Shown here piece after piece: positions 13,418-25,044 of a stretch of DNA of 64,000 nucleotides. Below the pieces are notes generated by a model that worked only from the letters and a program-made list of their open reading frames with translations, made no database searches and was not told the origin of the DNA. The position numbers were made by a program, and so were the translations under genes. The DNA is from Malania oleifera. Its lineage: Eukaryota; Streptophyta; Magnoliopsida; Santalales; Ximeniaceae. Location: the NCBI RefSeq assembly GCF_029873635.1, contig NC_080423.1, positions 102,176,991-102,240,990 on the forward strand, given 5' to 3'. Positions within the stretch are counted from its first letter, which is position 1, and every line of letters begins with the position of its first letter.

Positions 13418-13448
13418 ATGATATTTCACACTGAATTATGATTTGAGC

Positions 13449-13669
13449 ATATTTATAGACTGCGGGTCACGTGGCTTCATCGACGAGATATGCGTACTCA
13501 TCGACGAACCACTAAAGGGTGTTCATCGACGAAGATAATAAGTTCGTTGACGAACCCTTAATGGCCTGAATTTCCTTCTCTCAGTATCTTCTCATTGACG
13601 AGACACGTATACTTCGTCAACGAGATCAATAAGGACGTTTGTCGCAAAAGACGATGAGTTCGTTGACGA
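13449..13669 (-). promoter_or_regulatory. LTR E U3: palindrome array and TATA box
   Basis: Copies of TCGTCGACGA or one-to-two-base variants start at 13477, 13498, 13523, 13544, 13592, 13614 and 13660. The steps are 21, 25, 21, 48, 22 and 46 bp. On the minus strand they lie upstream of TATAAATAT (13449-13457). The position fits an LTR promoter; the function of the palindromes is inferred. Confidence 0.6.
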
Positions 13670-13746
13670 GTCCCTATGTAAGAACCCAACCCGAGGTATG
13701 TAGATTGAATAAATGAAAAAGGGTAAAAAGGTAAATTTTGTAGGCT

Positions 13747-13960
13747 TCGTTGACAAAGCCTTTGTTCTCATCGACGAAGGCCCTCATACTCTTCATTGCC
13801 AAAATTCAGAGTCTCGTCAATGATACCGAACGTATTGTATAATATCGGAATAGGGTTCCTTGCCGAAAGAGTTGGTTCGTCGACAAAATGTATGGATGAT
13901 TCGTCAACGAAGGCGCCATCTCGTCGATGAGGTTGGCCAAGTCAAAGGGGCTATAAATAT
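13747..13960 (+). promoter_or_regulatory. LTR G U3: palindrome array and TATA box
   Basis: Variants of TCGTCGACGA start at 13747, 13768, 13814, 13877, 13901 and 13921 (steps 21, 46, 63, 24, 20 bp). The TATA box TATAAATAT is at 13952-13960, 21 bp after the last copy. Confidence 0.6.
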
Positions 13961-13996
13961 CCTATTGCTTTGCTTAGTTGCTAAGAAACCTCAAAC

Positions 13997-14062
13997 ACTC
14001 TCTCTCTCTCTAGAACTAACGCGATCTCTCTCTCTCTCTCTCACTCTCTCTCTCTCTCTCTA
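13997..14062. repeat. (CT)n low-complexity tract in LTR G
   Basis: Runs of CT lie just downstream of the LTR TATA box, as also in element A (20657-20690) and, on the opposite strand, in E (13365-13410). They would be near the start of the LTR transcript. Confidence 0.9.
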
Positions 14063-14603
14063 TTTGATTCTTTGCTGATCGTCGCTTGATTTGGTGATCC
14101 GATGTTACTGTGTTGATCAGGGGAGGAATCTCTACATTTTTAGTTGATCAAAAAGTCGTTTCGAGGGTTTTCGGGTTTTGACCCAAAAATCTAGGTAAGG
14201 GTCCGATTTCACTTTCGTTTCGGAATATGTGTAGTAGTAAGAATTGTAAGGTGTTCTTGGTTGTCTAGGTTTTGGTGTCTCGGTTTGTAGTTTTTGAGCC
14301 GTAGAGTTTGTGTTTTGATATTTGAGAAAAGGTTTACGATCGTATGTATGTTTTGGTTAATTATTTAGGAAAATCAATCAGGTAAAAATGCGGAATTTTT
14401 TGGGTTATAGCTTTGGGAAAATTTTGAGGGTTTCAGGTATCATCTCTATTTTGTTTGGAAAATCATATGTTGTATTAAAATTTGTAGTATTGAGGTGACC
14501 GTACCCATATTTGTATTAAATTGTATTCTTGAACTAAAAAATGATATGACTTGTTATATACTCAAATAAGTGTGTAATAAATGGTTGTATGTAAAATGTT
14601 CTA

Positions 14604-15286
14604 TGTAACGACCCAAATAAAATGGAAGGAATTTAGATAATAAAGAGAGAGGAAAAATGGAAACAGAAACAGAAGGGGGGCTGGCAAGCTTCGTCGATGA
14701 ACACAGGGTTTCGTTGACGAAGGCTTTAAAGATTTCGTCAATGAACATAAGGCTTCGTCAATGAGAAAATACCGAGAGGGGGAATGGAGCAGCCTGAATT
14801 TCGTCGACGAATACAGGGACTCGTCGACGAGGTGACGTGTCTCATCGACAAATCTGTATATGTATGATTGCATTAAATGTTCATGTTGCCACACAACTGT
14901 ATTTAGTTTATTTTCCCTTACTGAGAAGTGGCTCACCCCCAAACTTAATTAATTTTTAGGAAACCCAGATAAATCGGCTGGTCAAGGGCGCCGTTGAGTG
15001 AGTGGAGCTTCCCTACTAGAAGGGAAAGGGTTGAACTAGGACTAGGAGAATTTTTTTGTATGGTCCTAGTGTTGTTTTTGACTTTTTGGAGATTGTACAT
15101 ATAAATAGTATATAGATAATGTAGTAAACTCTGGTATTATGTTTTATGATTGGATGTTGAGATTTTATGTTTACTGCTGCTAGGTTTTTCGCTGTGTTTG
15201 ACAGATATCTCCACTACCCACGGGTTCGGGTTGATCATTTTATCTATTATGTGACATTTTATATTTAGAAATTGAGGGACGTTACA
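14604..15286 (+). repeat. Element A 5' LTR, internally deleted
   Basis: It aligns with both ends of the 3' LTR but lacks about 1.46 kb, including the TATA box, the CT tract and the tandem repeats. The main junction near 14854 falls at CTG, present at both deletion edges in the 3' LTR (about 20601 and 22040). A smaller 24-bp gap removed one palindrome copy between GACTCGTCGA repeats. Without its TATA region this LTR is unlikely to drive transcription. Confidence 0.9.
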
Positions 15287-15288
15287 TT

Positions 15289-15300
15289 TGGTATCAGAGC
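15289..15300 (+). other. Element A primer-binding site
   Basis: TGGTATCAGAGC, two bases inside the 5' LTR end, is the standard plant PBS complementary to the 3' end of initiator methionine tRNA. Confidence 0.9.
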
Positions 15301-15602
15301 CTAGGATACTAGGTTCTGTAGAATCTAGAGTGCTGCAATAATAATACCCGAGTATAGGATAAGGGAGTTTGAGGTCTGATTTTGTAGTCTAGATGCAGGA
15401 CTTCCGTGGTGGTTTATGTGATTTTCTTGAGGTGACGATTTCAGGAAATTCATTATAAACTATCGTCGGGTCGGGTATCTAGGGTGCAGGATTGAACCTT
15501 GAATTGAGATTAGGAGAGATGAATTAAATAGGAGAAAATAGCATATGAGTTGAGTGATACGTATAGAGAAGGAAGTTTGATCTAAGTTACATGTTTTTCA
15601 GG

Positions 15603-16622
15603 ATGGACCTCGGTGGAAATAGTGCCCACGCTAGTGGGAGTGAGGGTGCTGGACCCTCAAGCGTTGCGGGTAGTGATTCATATGCTGTTTTACGCAGCGT
15701 AGCACAGCAAGTTATAGCAGAAATTGCCAAGAGTTCAAGGGAACGGGGTGGTCCATCAGTAGGCCACGGTAGTTCGATTGAGAAGTTTATTAAGATAAGT
15801 CCTCCAGCTTTCTCAGGGGGAACGAATCCTGCAGTCGCAAAGAATTGGGTGCAGGAGATAAAGAAAATATTTACAGTGCTGCAGTGTTCAGTGGAACAGA
15901 GAGTGCTGTTTGCCACCCATAAACTGACTAGAGAGGCCGAGAGATGGTGGGCAGCAGTGAGATTATTAGAGTAGTAGAGGACTATACCTGTGGAGATGAC
16001 GTGGGAGCGATTTAAAGAGATATTCTTCGACAGGTATTTTCCAGCCTCTTCCAGGGAGGCTAAGATTGCGGAGTTCCTGAATCTAAAGTAGGGACAGCTG
16101 TCAATACAGCAGTACGCGGCGAGGTTCATTGAGCTATCTTGTTTTGCCCCGTACATCATTCTGGATGAGACGAAGAAAGTACGGTAGTTTGAGATAGGTC
16201 TGAGGAGGGAAATATACAAACAGGTATCGATTCTGAAGTTGTAGGATTTTGCTGAGCTAGTGGACCGAGCCACTATAGCGAAGATTGGTGATCGGTTGAA
16301 AGCTGAGGAATAAAGACAAAAAAAGAGATTCGCACCTTCCAGTTCCCAGCAGGGAGTCGGCCGTGCTGCGTGGAAGAGAGGTGGCCATTATAGAGATCAG
16401 AGATAGGAGACCGGGAATCGCGGTTTCCAAGGTGTGCAACCATCTCCAGCTTGTCCATCTTGTGGGAAGAGGCACCTGGGAGAGTGTCATGCCAGGCGAG
16501 GTGTCTGCTATAGGTGCGGGGAGCTAGGGCATATGATGAGGGAGTGTTCGACACAGACTGGTACTGCTCCTGCTCCTAGACTTGCACGAGGAGGTTACCA
16601 GGCACCACGAGGAGGCCAGTAG
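15603..16622 (+). pseudogene. Element A gag, eight in-frame stops
   Basis: One frame can be followed through the whole gag from ATG 15603 (an upstream in-frame ATG at 15591 is also possible). It has [51 protein letters not shown] and a zinc knuckle of CCHC type, CYRCGELGHMMREC (about 16507-16548), preceded by CPSCGKRHLGEC. Stops stand at 15972, 15975, 16089, 16185, 16242, 16311, 16404 and 16620: seven TAG and one TAA. No indel was needed to follow the frame, so decay here has been by substitution. The frame continues into the protease. Confidence 0.85.
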
Positions 16623-16625
16623 AGG

Positions 16626-19600
16626 AATACGGCTCCAGGCAAAGTTTTTGCTTTGACGCCGGGCAACGCTAAAGCGGCCAATGACGTGGTGACAGGTACT
16701 GTTAGTATGTTTTCATTTAAAGTTACTGTACTTTTTGATTCTGGTGCCACACACTCGTTTGTGTCCTTGGGATGCGTGAAATTGTGTGGGGTTGAGACGC
16801 AATCATTAGATGTTGGATTATTAGTGGCTACACCGACCGGGTCAGTGGTGAGATGTAGTAGAGTACTTTGCGGTTGTCTAGTTGATGTTAAGGGGAAGAT
16901 CTTATCTGCTGATTTGGTGGTGTTGGATATGCACAGGTTTGACATTATTTTCAGCATGGATTGGCTAGCGGCTAATTCTGCTATTATAGACTGTTGTGCT
17001 AGAGAAGTGATATTCAGACCTCTGGGGAAACCAGAATTTAGATTTACAGGGTCACGAGTGCAATCCTTACCTCAGATGGTCTCAGCTGTTCAGGCGAGGA
17101 GACTGCTTCAGAATGGCTGTCTGGGATTCATGACTTTTGTGAAGGAAATGTTAGAAAATGAATTGAAACTTATCAATACGCTCATGGTGAAAGAATTTAT
17201 AAACATGTTTCCAGATGAATTACTGGGTTTACTGCCTAATCGTGAAGTAGATTTTTCCATTTACTTCCAGGTACGGCGTCAATCTCTAAAGCACTGTATC
17301 GAATTGCGCCGGCAGAGTTGATGGAATTGAAAGATCAGTAGGACTTACTTGATAAATGCTTCATACGACCTAGTGTATCTCCGTGGGGAGCTCCAGTGCT
17401 ATTTGTGAAGAAGAAAGACGAGACTATGAGGATGTGTATAGATTACAGAGAGATTAATAAAGTGACCATCAAGAACAAGTATCCTCTAACCCATATAGAT
17501 GACTTGTTTGATCAGCTCCAGGGTACACGGGTGTATTCCAAGATCGATCTCAGATCAGGTTACCATCAGATGAAAGTGAGGGAAGAAGATGTATCGAAGA
17601 TGGCTTTCAGGACCAGGTATGGGCATTACGAGTTTCTTGTTATGCCATTTGGTTTAACGAATGCTCCTGCGGTATTTATGGACTTGATGAATAGAGTCTT
17701 CCACCAATACCTAGACCAGTTCGTGGTTGTTTTTATTGATGATGTACTGGTCTATTCGAGGAGTTATGAGGAGCAAGAGGTACATTTGAGGCAGGTTTTA
17801 CGGATGCTTAGAGAGAAGAAATTGTATGCAAAATTCAGTAAATGTCAGTTCTGGCTAAAGAAAGTTGCATTTTTGGGGCATGTCATCTCCGGAGATGGAA
17901 TTTCTGTAGATCCCAGTAAGATTAAGGCGGTAGTGAATTAGGCTAGACCAAGGAACGTCCAGGAGATCAGGAGTTTCTTGGGTTTAGCTGGTTATTATCG
18001 TCGTTTGGTCGAGAGGTTCTCAGCTTTATCAAGGCCCTTTGACACGACTGACGAAGAAGAATGCAAGATTTGAATGGGACGATAGCTGTGAGCAAAGTGT
18101 TCAGGAGTTGAAGCGGAGATTAGTCTCAGCGCCAGTATTGATCATCCCATCTGGGGGTGAGGGGTATACTATTTACAATGATGTGTCCTTGAAGGGACTT
18201 GGCTGTGTGTTGATGCAGCATGGAAGGGTAGTGGCATATGCATCTAGACAGTTGAAGGAGTATGAAAAGAACTACCCTACCCATGATCTTGAATTGGCTG
18301 CAGTGGTGCACGCATTGAAAATTTGGAGACATTACCTATACAGCGAGCAGTGTGAGATTTTCTCCGACCACAAGAGTTTGAAGTATTTATTCACCCAGAA
18401 GGAATTGAATATGAGACAGAGAAGGTGGTTAGAGTTGATTAAAGATTTTGATTGCACTATCAGTTACCACCCAGGAAAAGCAAATGTGGTAGCTGATGCG
18501 TTGAGCAGGAAATCCAGAGAGCTAGTGTTGGCGGCTATGGGGATCCAGTGTCTGATCATAATGGATCTGGAGAGACTCGGCATAGAGTTAGTAAAGAGTG
18601 ATCTCCCAGTATGTATTGTCAGCCTAGTGGTATAGCCTACTCTACAGGAGAGAATTAAAGCTGCTCAAAAGGAAGACCCAGAATTAGCAGAGGTAATAGA
18701 TAGAGTATAGAGTGGGCAGGGGGAGGAGTTTAGTGTTTCAGATGACGGAGCTTTACGGTTCCGTTCCAGACTATGTGTTCCTGCTGATGCCGACATTAGG
18801 AGGACTATTTTAGGTGAGGCTCACAGATCCTTATATATAGTTCATCCCGGGAGTACGAAGATGTACATAGATCTGCGAGGGTCGTACTGGTGGAGTGGTA
18901 TAAAGAGAGAGATCGCCGAGTATGTAGCCCAGTGTTTGACGTGCCAGCAGGTGAAGGCTAAGCACCAGAGGCCGGTAGGGTAGTTGCAGCCGTTATTTAT
19001 CCCGGAGTGGAAGTGGGATCACATATCAATGGACTTCGTGTCAGGATTGCCGACGGCATTACATGGCCAGAATGCCATTTGGGTGATTGTTGATCGGTTG
19101 ACGAAGACCGCCCACTTTATACCTATCAAGATTAGCTATTCCCTCAGCCGTTTAGCGGAGATTTACATTCAGGAGATAGTTCGTTCTCATGGAGTGCCAG
19201 TATCTATTGTGTCAGATCGAGACCCACGATTTACATCACAATTTTGGAGGAGCTTGCAGGAGGCTCTGGGGTCTCAGCTATCGTTCAGCACGACATTCCA
19301 CTCTCAGTCAGACAGACAGACTGAGAGGACGATACAGATATTAAAAGATATGCTTCGAGCATGTGTTTAGATTTTGGGGGTAGTTGGACTCAATTCATGC
19401 CACTGGTAGAGTTCGTGTACAATAATAGTTACCAGTCCAGTATTGCCATGGCACTGTTTGAGGCCTTGTATGGTAGGAGATGTCAATCTCCTTTATATTG
19501 GGACAAGATGGGTGAGTGGCGAGTTGTGGGACCAGAGCTGGTACAGCAAGCATACGATAAGGTTCGGCTTATCAGGGAAAGAATCAGTACAGCTCAGAGT

Positions 19601-20069
19601 CGACAGAAGAGTTATCCCGACAATCACCGCAGGAATTAGAGTTTGACATGGGTGATCACGTATTTTTTAAGATAGCTCCATTTAAAGGAGTTATGAGATT
19701 TGGTAGGAAGGGTAAACTTAGCCCTAGGTTCATCGGTTCGTTTGAGATTTTAGAGCAAGTGGGACTGGTGGCCTATAGGTTAGCTTTACCACCTTCATTA
19801 TCTAGAATTCACGACGTATTCCACGTATCGATGTTAAGGAACGTCCCAGATCCTTCTCATATCATCAGTTATGGTGAGTTGGAGCTCAATGACTCACTAG
19901 CTTATGAGGAGGTACCAGTGCAGATTCTTGATAGGAGGGAAAGGGAACTATGTAGTAAGAAGATTCCTCTGGTAAAGATTTGTGGAGGAATCATGCAATA
20001 GAAGAGGCTTCTTGGGAACTCGAGGAACAGATCAGACAGAAATATCCGTAACTATTCCCAGAAGCTTAA
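16626..20069 (+). pseudogene. Element A pol (protease, RT, RNase H, integrase, chromodomain), disrupted
   Basis: Protease: FDSGATHSF near 16734 and FSMDWLAANSAIIDC near 16953. The frame shifts at about 17262. RT lies at about 17290-18030, with FIDDVLVYS near 17740 and [10 protein letters not shown] near 17868. A single extra T near 18037 shifts the frame again. RNase H follows ([20 protein letters not shown], then [14 protein letters not shown]). Integrase has the H-H-C-C zinc domain ending CLTCQQVKAKH (about 18930) and DDE-type landmarks MDFVSGLP, SDRDPRFTSQFW and DRQTERTIQILKDML. Frameshifts follow near 19367, 19633 and 19981. The final segment is a chromodomain-like tail with a stop at 20067. 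Many TAG stops interrupt it. The copy is inactive. Confidence 0.9.
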
Positions 20070-20311
20070 ATGTAATTAAAAATGTAAGTAAATATGTAAT
20101 GTTTTTGTACAAGTACATGTAATGTTTAGATAGCGTGAGATATTTTAGTTTTGGGAGGAATTTTCTTTTGATATATGTAATCTCCCAGAACCTGAGATGT
20201 AACCACGATATTCCTTCGCCATAAGTGAGGGTAAGTAATAAACAAGTAGACCATTTTGCCTCATAAGGGACGATGAATTACATGAATAGTAAATTTCGAA
20301 GACGAAATTTT

Positions 20312-20326
20312 ATAAGGAGGGGAGAA
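20312..20326 (+). other. Element A polypurine tract
   Basis: ATAAGGAGGGGAGAA touches the 3' LTR start at 20327, the expected priming site for plus-strand synthesis. Confidence 0.85.
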
Positions 20327-20413
20327 TGTAACGACCCGAATAAAATGGAAGGAATTTAGATAATCAAGAGAGAGGAAAAATGGAAATAGAAACAGAAGGG
20401 GGGCTGCCAAGTT

Positions 20414-20616
20414 TCGTCGACGAACACAGGGTTTCGTCGACGAAGGCTTTAAGGATTTCGTCAAGGAAGACAAGGCTTCGTCGACGAGAAAATACCGAGA
20501 GGGGGTATGGAGCAGCTTGAATTTCGTCGACGAATACAGGGACTCGTCGACGAATTTAATGAAAGACTCGTCGATGAGGTGACATGTCTCGTCGACGAAT
20601 CTGGCAGTATAAATAT
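20414..20616 (+). promoter_or_regulatory. Element A 3' LTR U3: seven phased palindromes and TATA box
   Basis: TCGTCGACGA starts at 20414, 20434, 20478, 20524, 20544, 20568 (one mismatch) and 20589. The steps are 20, 44, 46, 20, 24 and 21 bp. TATAAATAT is at 20608-20616, 9 bp after the last copy. Six of the seven are perfect, making this the best preserved array in the window. Confidence 0.7.
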
Positions 20617-20653
20617 CTAAAAATCGGGACTTTTAATCAACACTCCACTCTTG

Positions 20654-20656
<3 letters not shown>

Positions 20657-20690
<34 letters not shown>
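20657..20690. repeat. (CT)n tract in element A 3' LTR
   Basis: An uninterrupted CT run about 40 bp downstream of the TATA box. Confidence 0.95.
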
Positions 20691-20692
<2 letters not shown>

Positions 20693-21378
20693 GAATCCTC
20701 TCCCTTCTCACTTCGATTCCGACCCCACTAGTCGCCGGATCGACGATTTGAAGCTACCACGACGCTACTGGCGTAGTTCTCTACGAGTTTGCTAGAGCGG
20801 ATCGTTAGGGAAAGCGAGTTAGAAATCATCCCTAAGTTGAGGTAAGGCTTTTTAAGCCCAATTAGACTTTATGGTAGTTATAGAAATTGATGTACGCATG
20901 AAAATACTGATGTTTAATAATGGGAGTTTTGAGTTTCAGGGTATTGATCAGAAAGTCATACGGCGGTTAGCCTAGGATATTTTGGGGGCTTTTTCAGTAG
21001 CCAAGTAAGGGAATAAATTAAAGCAGTTGTTTTCCATGCATGTTATTATTAATTATGAGCACATTTATTTTCAGAAAAGCCTATGCTATCTTTGTATATT
21101 ACATATGAAATGTATGTTTGGAAAATACTGCTATTATGATGAAAATGTATATGTATGTATGAGATGCCAGATATGATGATTTTATAATATGAAGCATGAC
21201 TTTAAACGGCATATGTGTGGCATGAACATTATTTTTATGTGAAGTGAATCATGATATGAAGGATTTTACGATCAAAGCACATTTTCAGGTATTTTGAAAG
21301 ACGAGTTATGCTATACTGAGCTTGACGAATATATGATAAATGAGTTATTTTCAGAATGTAAATACCTGAAACGTATCT

Positions 21379-21573
21379 GGCGCGAGGCCATATTTATATT
21401 ATCGACACGAGGTCGTATTTGCGATGTTGGTGCGAGACCATGTATTTATATTATCGGCACGAGGCCATATTTACGATTTTGGCGCGAGGCCATGTATTTA
21501 TGCTATCGGCACGAGGCCGTATTTATGATTTCGGCGTGAGGCCGTATCTATGTTTTCGGCATGAGGCCGTGAT
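21379..21573 (+). repeat. Tandem repeat in element A 3' LTR
   Basis: About eight copies of a CGGCACGAGGCCGTATTTAT-like unit at steps of roughly 24-31 bp. Element C has about four copies at 215-315. The core CGGC..GCCG is itself an inverted repeat. Confidence 0.85.
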
Positions 21574-22488
21574 AATGTTATGTATGTTTATGTATTATAT
21601 GTTATTACAACCAGGATGTTAGTTTAGTTCAATTCAGGGCTCGGTACCGTAGCTATATGTATAGATCAGATATCTACGTTAGATTAGTGCTAACCATCCC
21701 ACGAGGGGATGGGAGATGGATAGTCGATGTGGCTTTCAGTAGAGTGTGGACGTCCACCTGGCAGTCTAGGCCAGGGTGTGGCGGGCCCATCGTACTTACA
21801 GACATATTTGATTCGGTAGTGGTCGGCCAGCCATTGTCGGGTCCTGCCTTCGAGCTGCACAACCCGTCATGGGGGGTAATATATGACATTAGCTAACTAT
21901 TCATCCTGGGTAAGTTTTTAGTTTTTTCAGTATTATGAGTATAACATATGCATTACTTATGATATGATTTACTAGTAAATATGAAAGTATATGATGATTT
22001 ATTTTACGACGATGAATGTGTACGGAAATATGAATTGTACTGTATATGTATGATTGCATTAAATGTTCATGTTGCCACACAACTGTATTTAGTTTATTTT
22101 CCCTTACTGAGAAGTGGCTCACCCCCAAACTTAATTAATTTTCAGGAAACCCAGAGAAACCGGCGGGTCAAGGCCGCCGTTGAGTGAGTGGAGCTTCCTT
22201 ACTAGAAGGGTAAGTGTTGAACTAGGACTAGGAGAATTTTGTTGTATGGTCCTAGTGTTGTTTTTGACTTTTTGGAGATTGTACATATAAACAGTATATA
22301 GATGATGTTGTAAACTTTGGTATTATGTTTTATGATTGGATGTTGAGATTTTATGTTTACTGCTGCTAGGTTTTCCGCTATGTTTGACAGATATCTCCGC
22401 TACCCACGGGTTCGGGTTGATCATTTTATCTATTATGTGACATTTTATATTTAGAAATTGAGGGACATTACATTCTATGTTTTTGTAA

Positions 22489-22660
22489 AAATAGCTAGTG
22501 GTAGCTAATTACTGTACACTGATGAGTATAAGGACATGAGCTCCAAAATGGTTCCAGGTTTTGTAAATCAGTTAGTGGTGGCTAATTACCGTACGCTGAA
22601 TCAACTAGTGGCAGCTAATTACCATATGTTGACGCCATGTTTCGGCTAATTACCGTGGGC
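22489..22660 (+). repeat. Tandem repeat in LTR G
   Basis: Four copies of a CTAGTGGTAGCTAATTACCG-like unit of about 35-60 bp, at the same relative place in the LTR as the repeats of A, D and F but with unrelated sequence. Confidence 0.8.
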
Positions 22661-23884
22661 GAGAGTGTCCGACTCTATATCTGAGGGTGTAAAATATCGC
22701 TTGTTCTTTCCAGCTGATCACCGATAGGTATGAGCTACATCGTACTGGCAACGTTATCACTGTGAGGCTTCGATTATTGTAGGGTATCAGGTGCTTGAGT
22801 GTGACGACACTGACCATATGTTTGGTATCGTTTGTACTGGAACATATTTGTGAAAAATACTGGAACGATATTGAACTGTATCGTATTGTACTGTATCTGT
22901 GACGACCTACTTAATTTTCACATTTTTTTATATAAATAATAAAATCAATACGACATATTCTAGCTGAGCAGATCATAATCCACCTGGACCTGTGGGTACT
23001 AGGGATACATCTTAATACAAACGGAAGCCTAAGCTGTAGGAAACTTACAACCACAATATAATAAATACTGAAACATCCATCACATTACCATAAGTACCAG
23101 AGTCACTATAACCATTATATATCCATATATACAACCCAAAAATGAGATCTAGGGACATTTCCCCAAAATCCAACTGTCCCTACAAAACTTACCCTTCAAA
23201 AAGAGCAGATAACTGCTCTAGATCGGTGGGGCTTTTCCCGCTCTCCTATCTGGGGCTCCTGAAAAGTTTATAAAATTTAGGGGTGAGACACCTCTCAGTA
23301 ATACCAATGTGTGGCAACATGAGTATTTCGTGTTCTACATATACCATACAGAACATATTCAGTAACTGTTTTGTATCTAGAAAAACATACATATCAACAA
23401 ATCATAGTAGAACATATTACATTTTCATAAGCATATTTCATCTCATATAATAATAATAACACAAAACATTCTTGGTAGGTTAACTGGCTGTTGTCATGTA
23501 TTACCCCCACATGATTGGGTTGTGTGGCCTGAAGGCAGGACCTGACAATGGTTGGCCGACCACTACCAAGTCAACAGTACAGTCTGTAAGTCCGATGGGT
23601 CTGCCTGACTTGGTCCGTACACCAGGGGCGATCACACACTTCTTAAAAAAATCACATCGACCATCCAATCTCACACCACTCCGTACAATGGCGTTAACAC
23701 ATATATCATGATCATGAAGACCATGGACACATAGCAACGGTACCGTGCAAGTGCTAGCCTAGACCAAGCCAACCAGGTTCTGATTTCATATACATATAAT
23801 GAAGTTGTGATACATGGATATTTCATATCATTAATTTTCACATCAATCATATCATTTTGCATATATACGTATATCATGAAAATC

Positions 23885-24137
23885 ATCGGCCTGTACGCCG
23901 GTATTACACATTTTATTATAGCTTGACCCGTACGCTGGCAAATCATAGCACAGCCTCGTACGTTGGCAATTCACATCATAGCACAGCCCGTATGTTGTCA
24001 AATCACATCATAGCATAACCCATATGCTGGAAAATCACATCATAGCACGGCTCGTACGCTGGCAAACATATCATAGCACGACCCGTACGCCGGCAACATA
24101 TTAAAAAAAAAATCTCGGCCATACACCGGTTTTACAC
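23885..24137 (-). repeat. Tandem repeat in solo LTR F
   Basis: About eight copies of a GCACGACCCGTACGCCGGCAA-like unit, roughly 22-40 bp apart. It is the counterpart of the CGAGGCC repeats of element A. Confidence 0.85.
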
Positions 24138-24738
24138 ATTATAAAAATCTGTATCATAATCCCATTCCAAAAATAGTATTTCGTAACATTTTATACTCAT
24201 GTCACACTAACAGATTTTCACATATTCCATATAACATCATTTTCAACAGTATTTTCCCAAATATAAATCATATATATATAAACATATTTACTTTCCTGAA
24301 ATTAAATGCTATATATATATATAAACATTTTCTCAAAAGAACTAGTTTAGTTTATCCTCTTACCTAACTACTGAGAAAGCCCCCAAAATATTATAGTCTA
24401 ATACCCGAAGGATTTCCCGACCAATACCCTGAAAATGAAAACTCCTAGTATTAAACTTCAATATTTTCATGCGTACATCATTTCTTATTACTATCGCAAG
24501 ACCAAATTTAACTTAAAAATCCTTACCTCAACTCTGGGGTGATTCCCAACTCACTTTCACCAACGATATGCTCTAGCAGATTTTGAGAGAACTTCCCTAG
24601 GAGCGTCGTGGTGGCTTCAAACTGTCGATCCGGTGTATATTTAGCCTGAAATCGAAGAGAGAGAGAGAGCGAGTGAACCGAAGAGAGGAGAGAGAGGAGA
24701 GTGTTAGCTTCTTTAGGAAGTCAAAAATCTGGATTTTG

Positions 24739-25044
24739 ATATTTATAGAGCAGAGGATTCGTCGATGAGCCACGTCATTCATCGACGAATCCTTTAATAA
24801 ATTCGTTGACGAAATTCAGTCATCGTCGATGAAATTCAGTTGGCTCAAACCTCTCTCGGTATTTCTTCATCGACGAATCCTGTCTTTGTCGATGAATTCT
24901 CTAATACCTTCGTCAAAGTCGACGAATCCCCTGTATTCGTCAACGAATTCTCTTATACCTTCGTCGATGAATCCCTTGTATTCGTCGACAAAGCCCTGAA
25001 GATGTCCCTCTGTTATTTCTTCCAAAGTGCAATGTCGTCGACAC
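24739..25044 (-). promoter_or_regulatory. Solo LTR F U3: palindrome array and TATA box
   Basis: TCGTCGACGA variants start at 24759, 24779, 24803, 24823, 24867, 24887, about 24913, 24937, 24961, 24982 and 25035. Most steps are 20 or 24 bp. The minus-strand TATAAATAT is at 24739-24747, 11 bp from the first copy. It is the longest array here, with at least ten copies. Confidence 0.65.

Larger units (their letters stand above)
14604..22472 (+). mobile_element. Element A: complete but degenerate Ty3/gypsy chromovirus, 7869 bp
   Basis: Both LTRs begin TGTAACGACCC and end TTACA. A perfect 5-bp target duplication TTCTA flanks the element (14599-14603 and 22473-22477). Inside are a primer-binding site, gag, pol in the order protease-RT-RNase H-integrase-chromodomain, and a polypurine tract. 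The domain order and closing chromodomain resemble Tekay/Del chromoviruses. The 5' LTR is only 683 bp against 2146 bp for the 3' LTR, because of an internal deletion. Over the shared parts the LTRs differ at roughly 5% of sites by my eye count, largely C/T and G/A changes. It sits inside solo LTR G. Confidence 0.95.
20327..22472 (+). repeat. Element A 3' LTR, full length (2146 bp)
   Basis: Order of parts: palindrome array (20414-20598), TATA box (20608), CT tract (20657-20690), GGTAAGG motif near 20841, tandem GGC(A/G)CGAGGCC repeats (21379-21573), a conserved block at 21660-21900, GTTGCCACACAACTG, the stem-loop TGAGAAGTGGCTCA (22108-22121), and the end GACATTACA. It probably keeps the ancestral LTR structure that the 5' copy lost. 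Confidence 0.9.

Noticed and set aside
22517..22545. CTGATGAG words (also 2618, 12037, 12088) as hammerhead ribozyme cores
   Set aside because: The matching GAAA and stem sequences are not found at the needed distance, so no hammerhead can be drawn.
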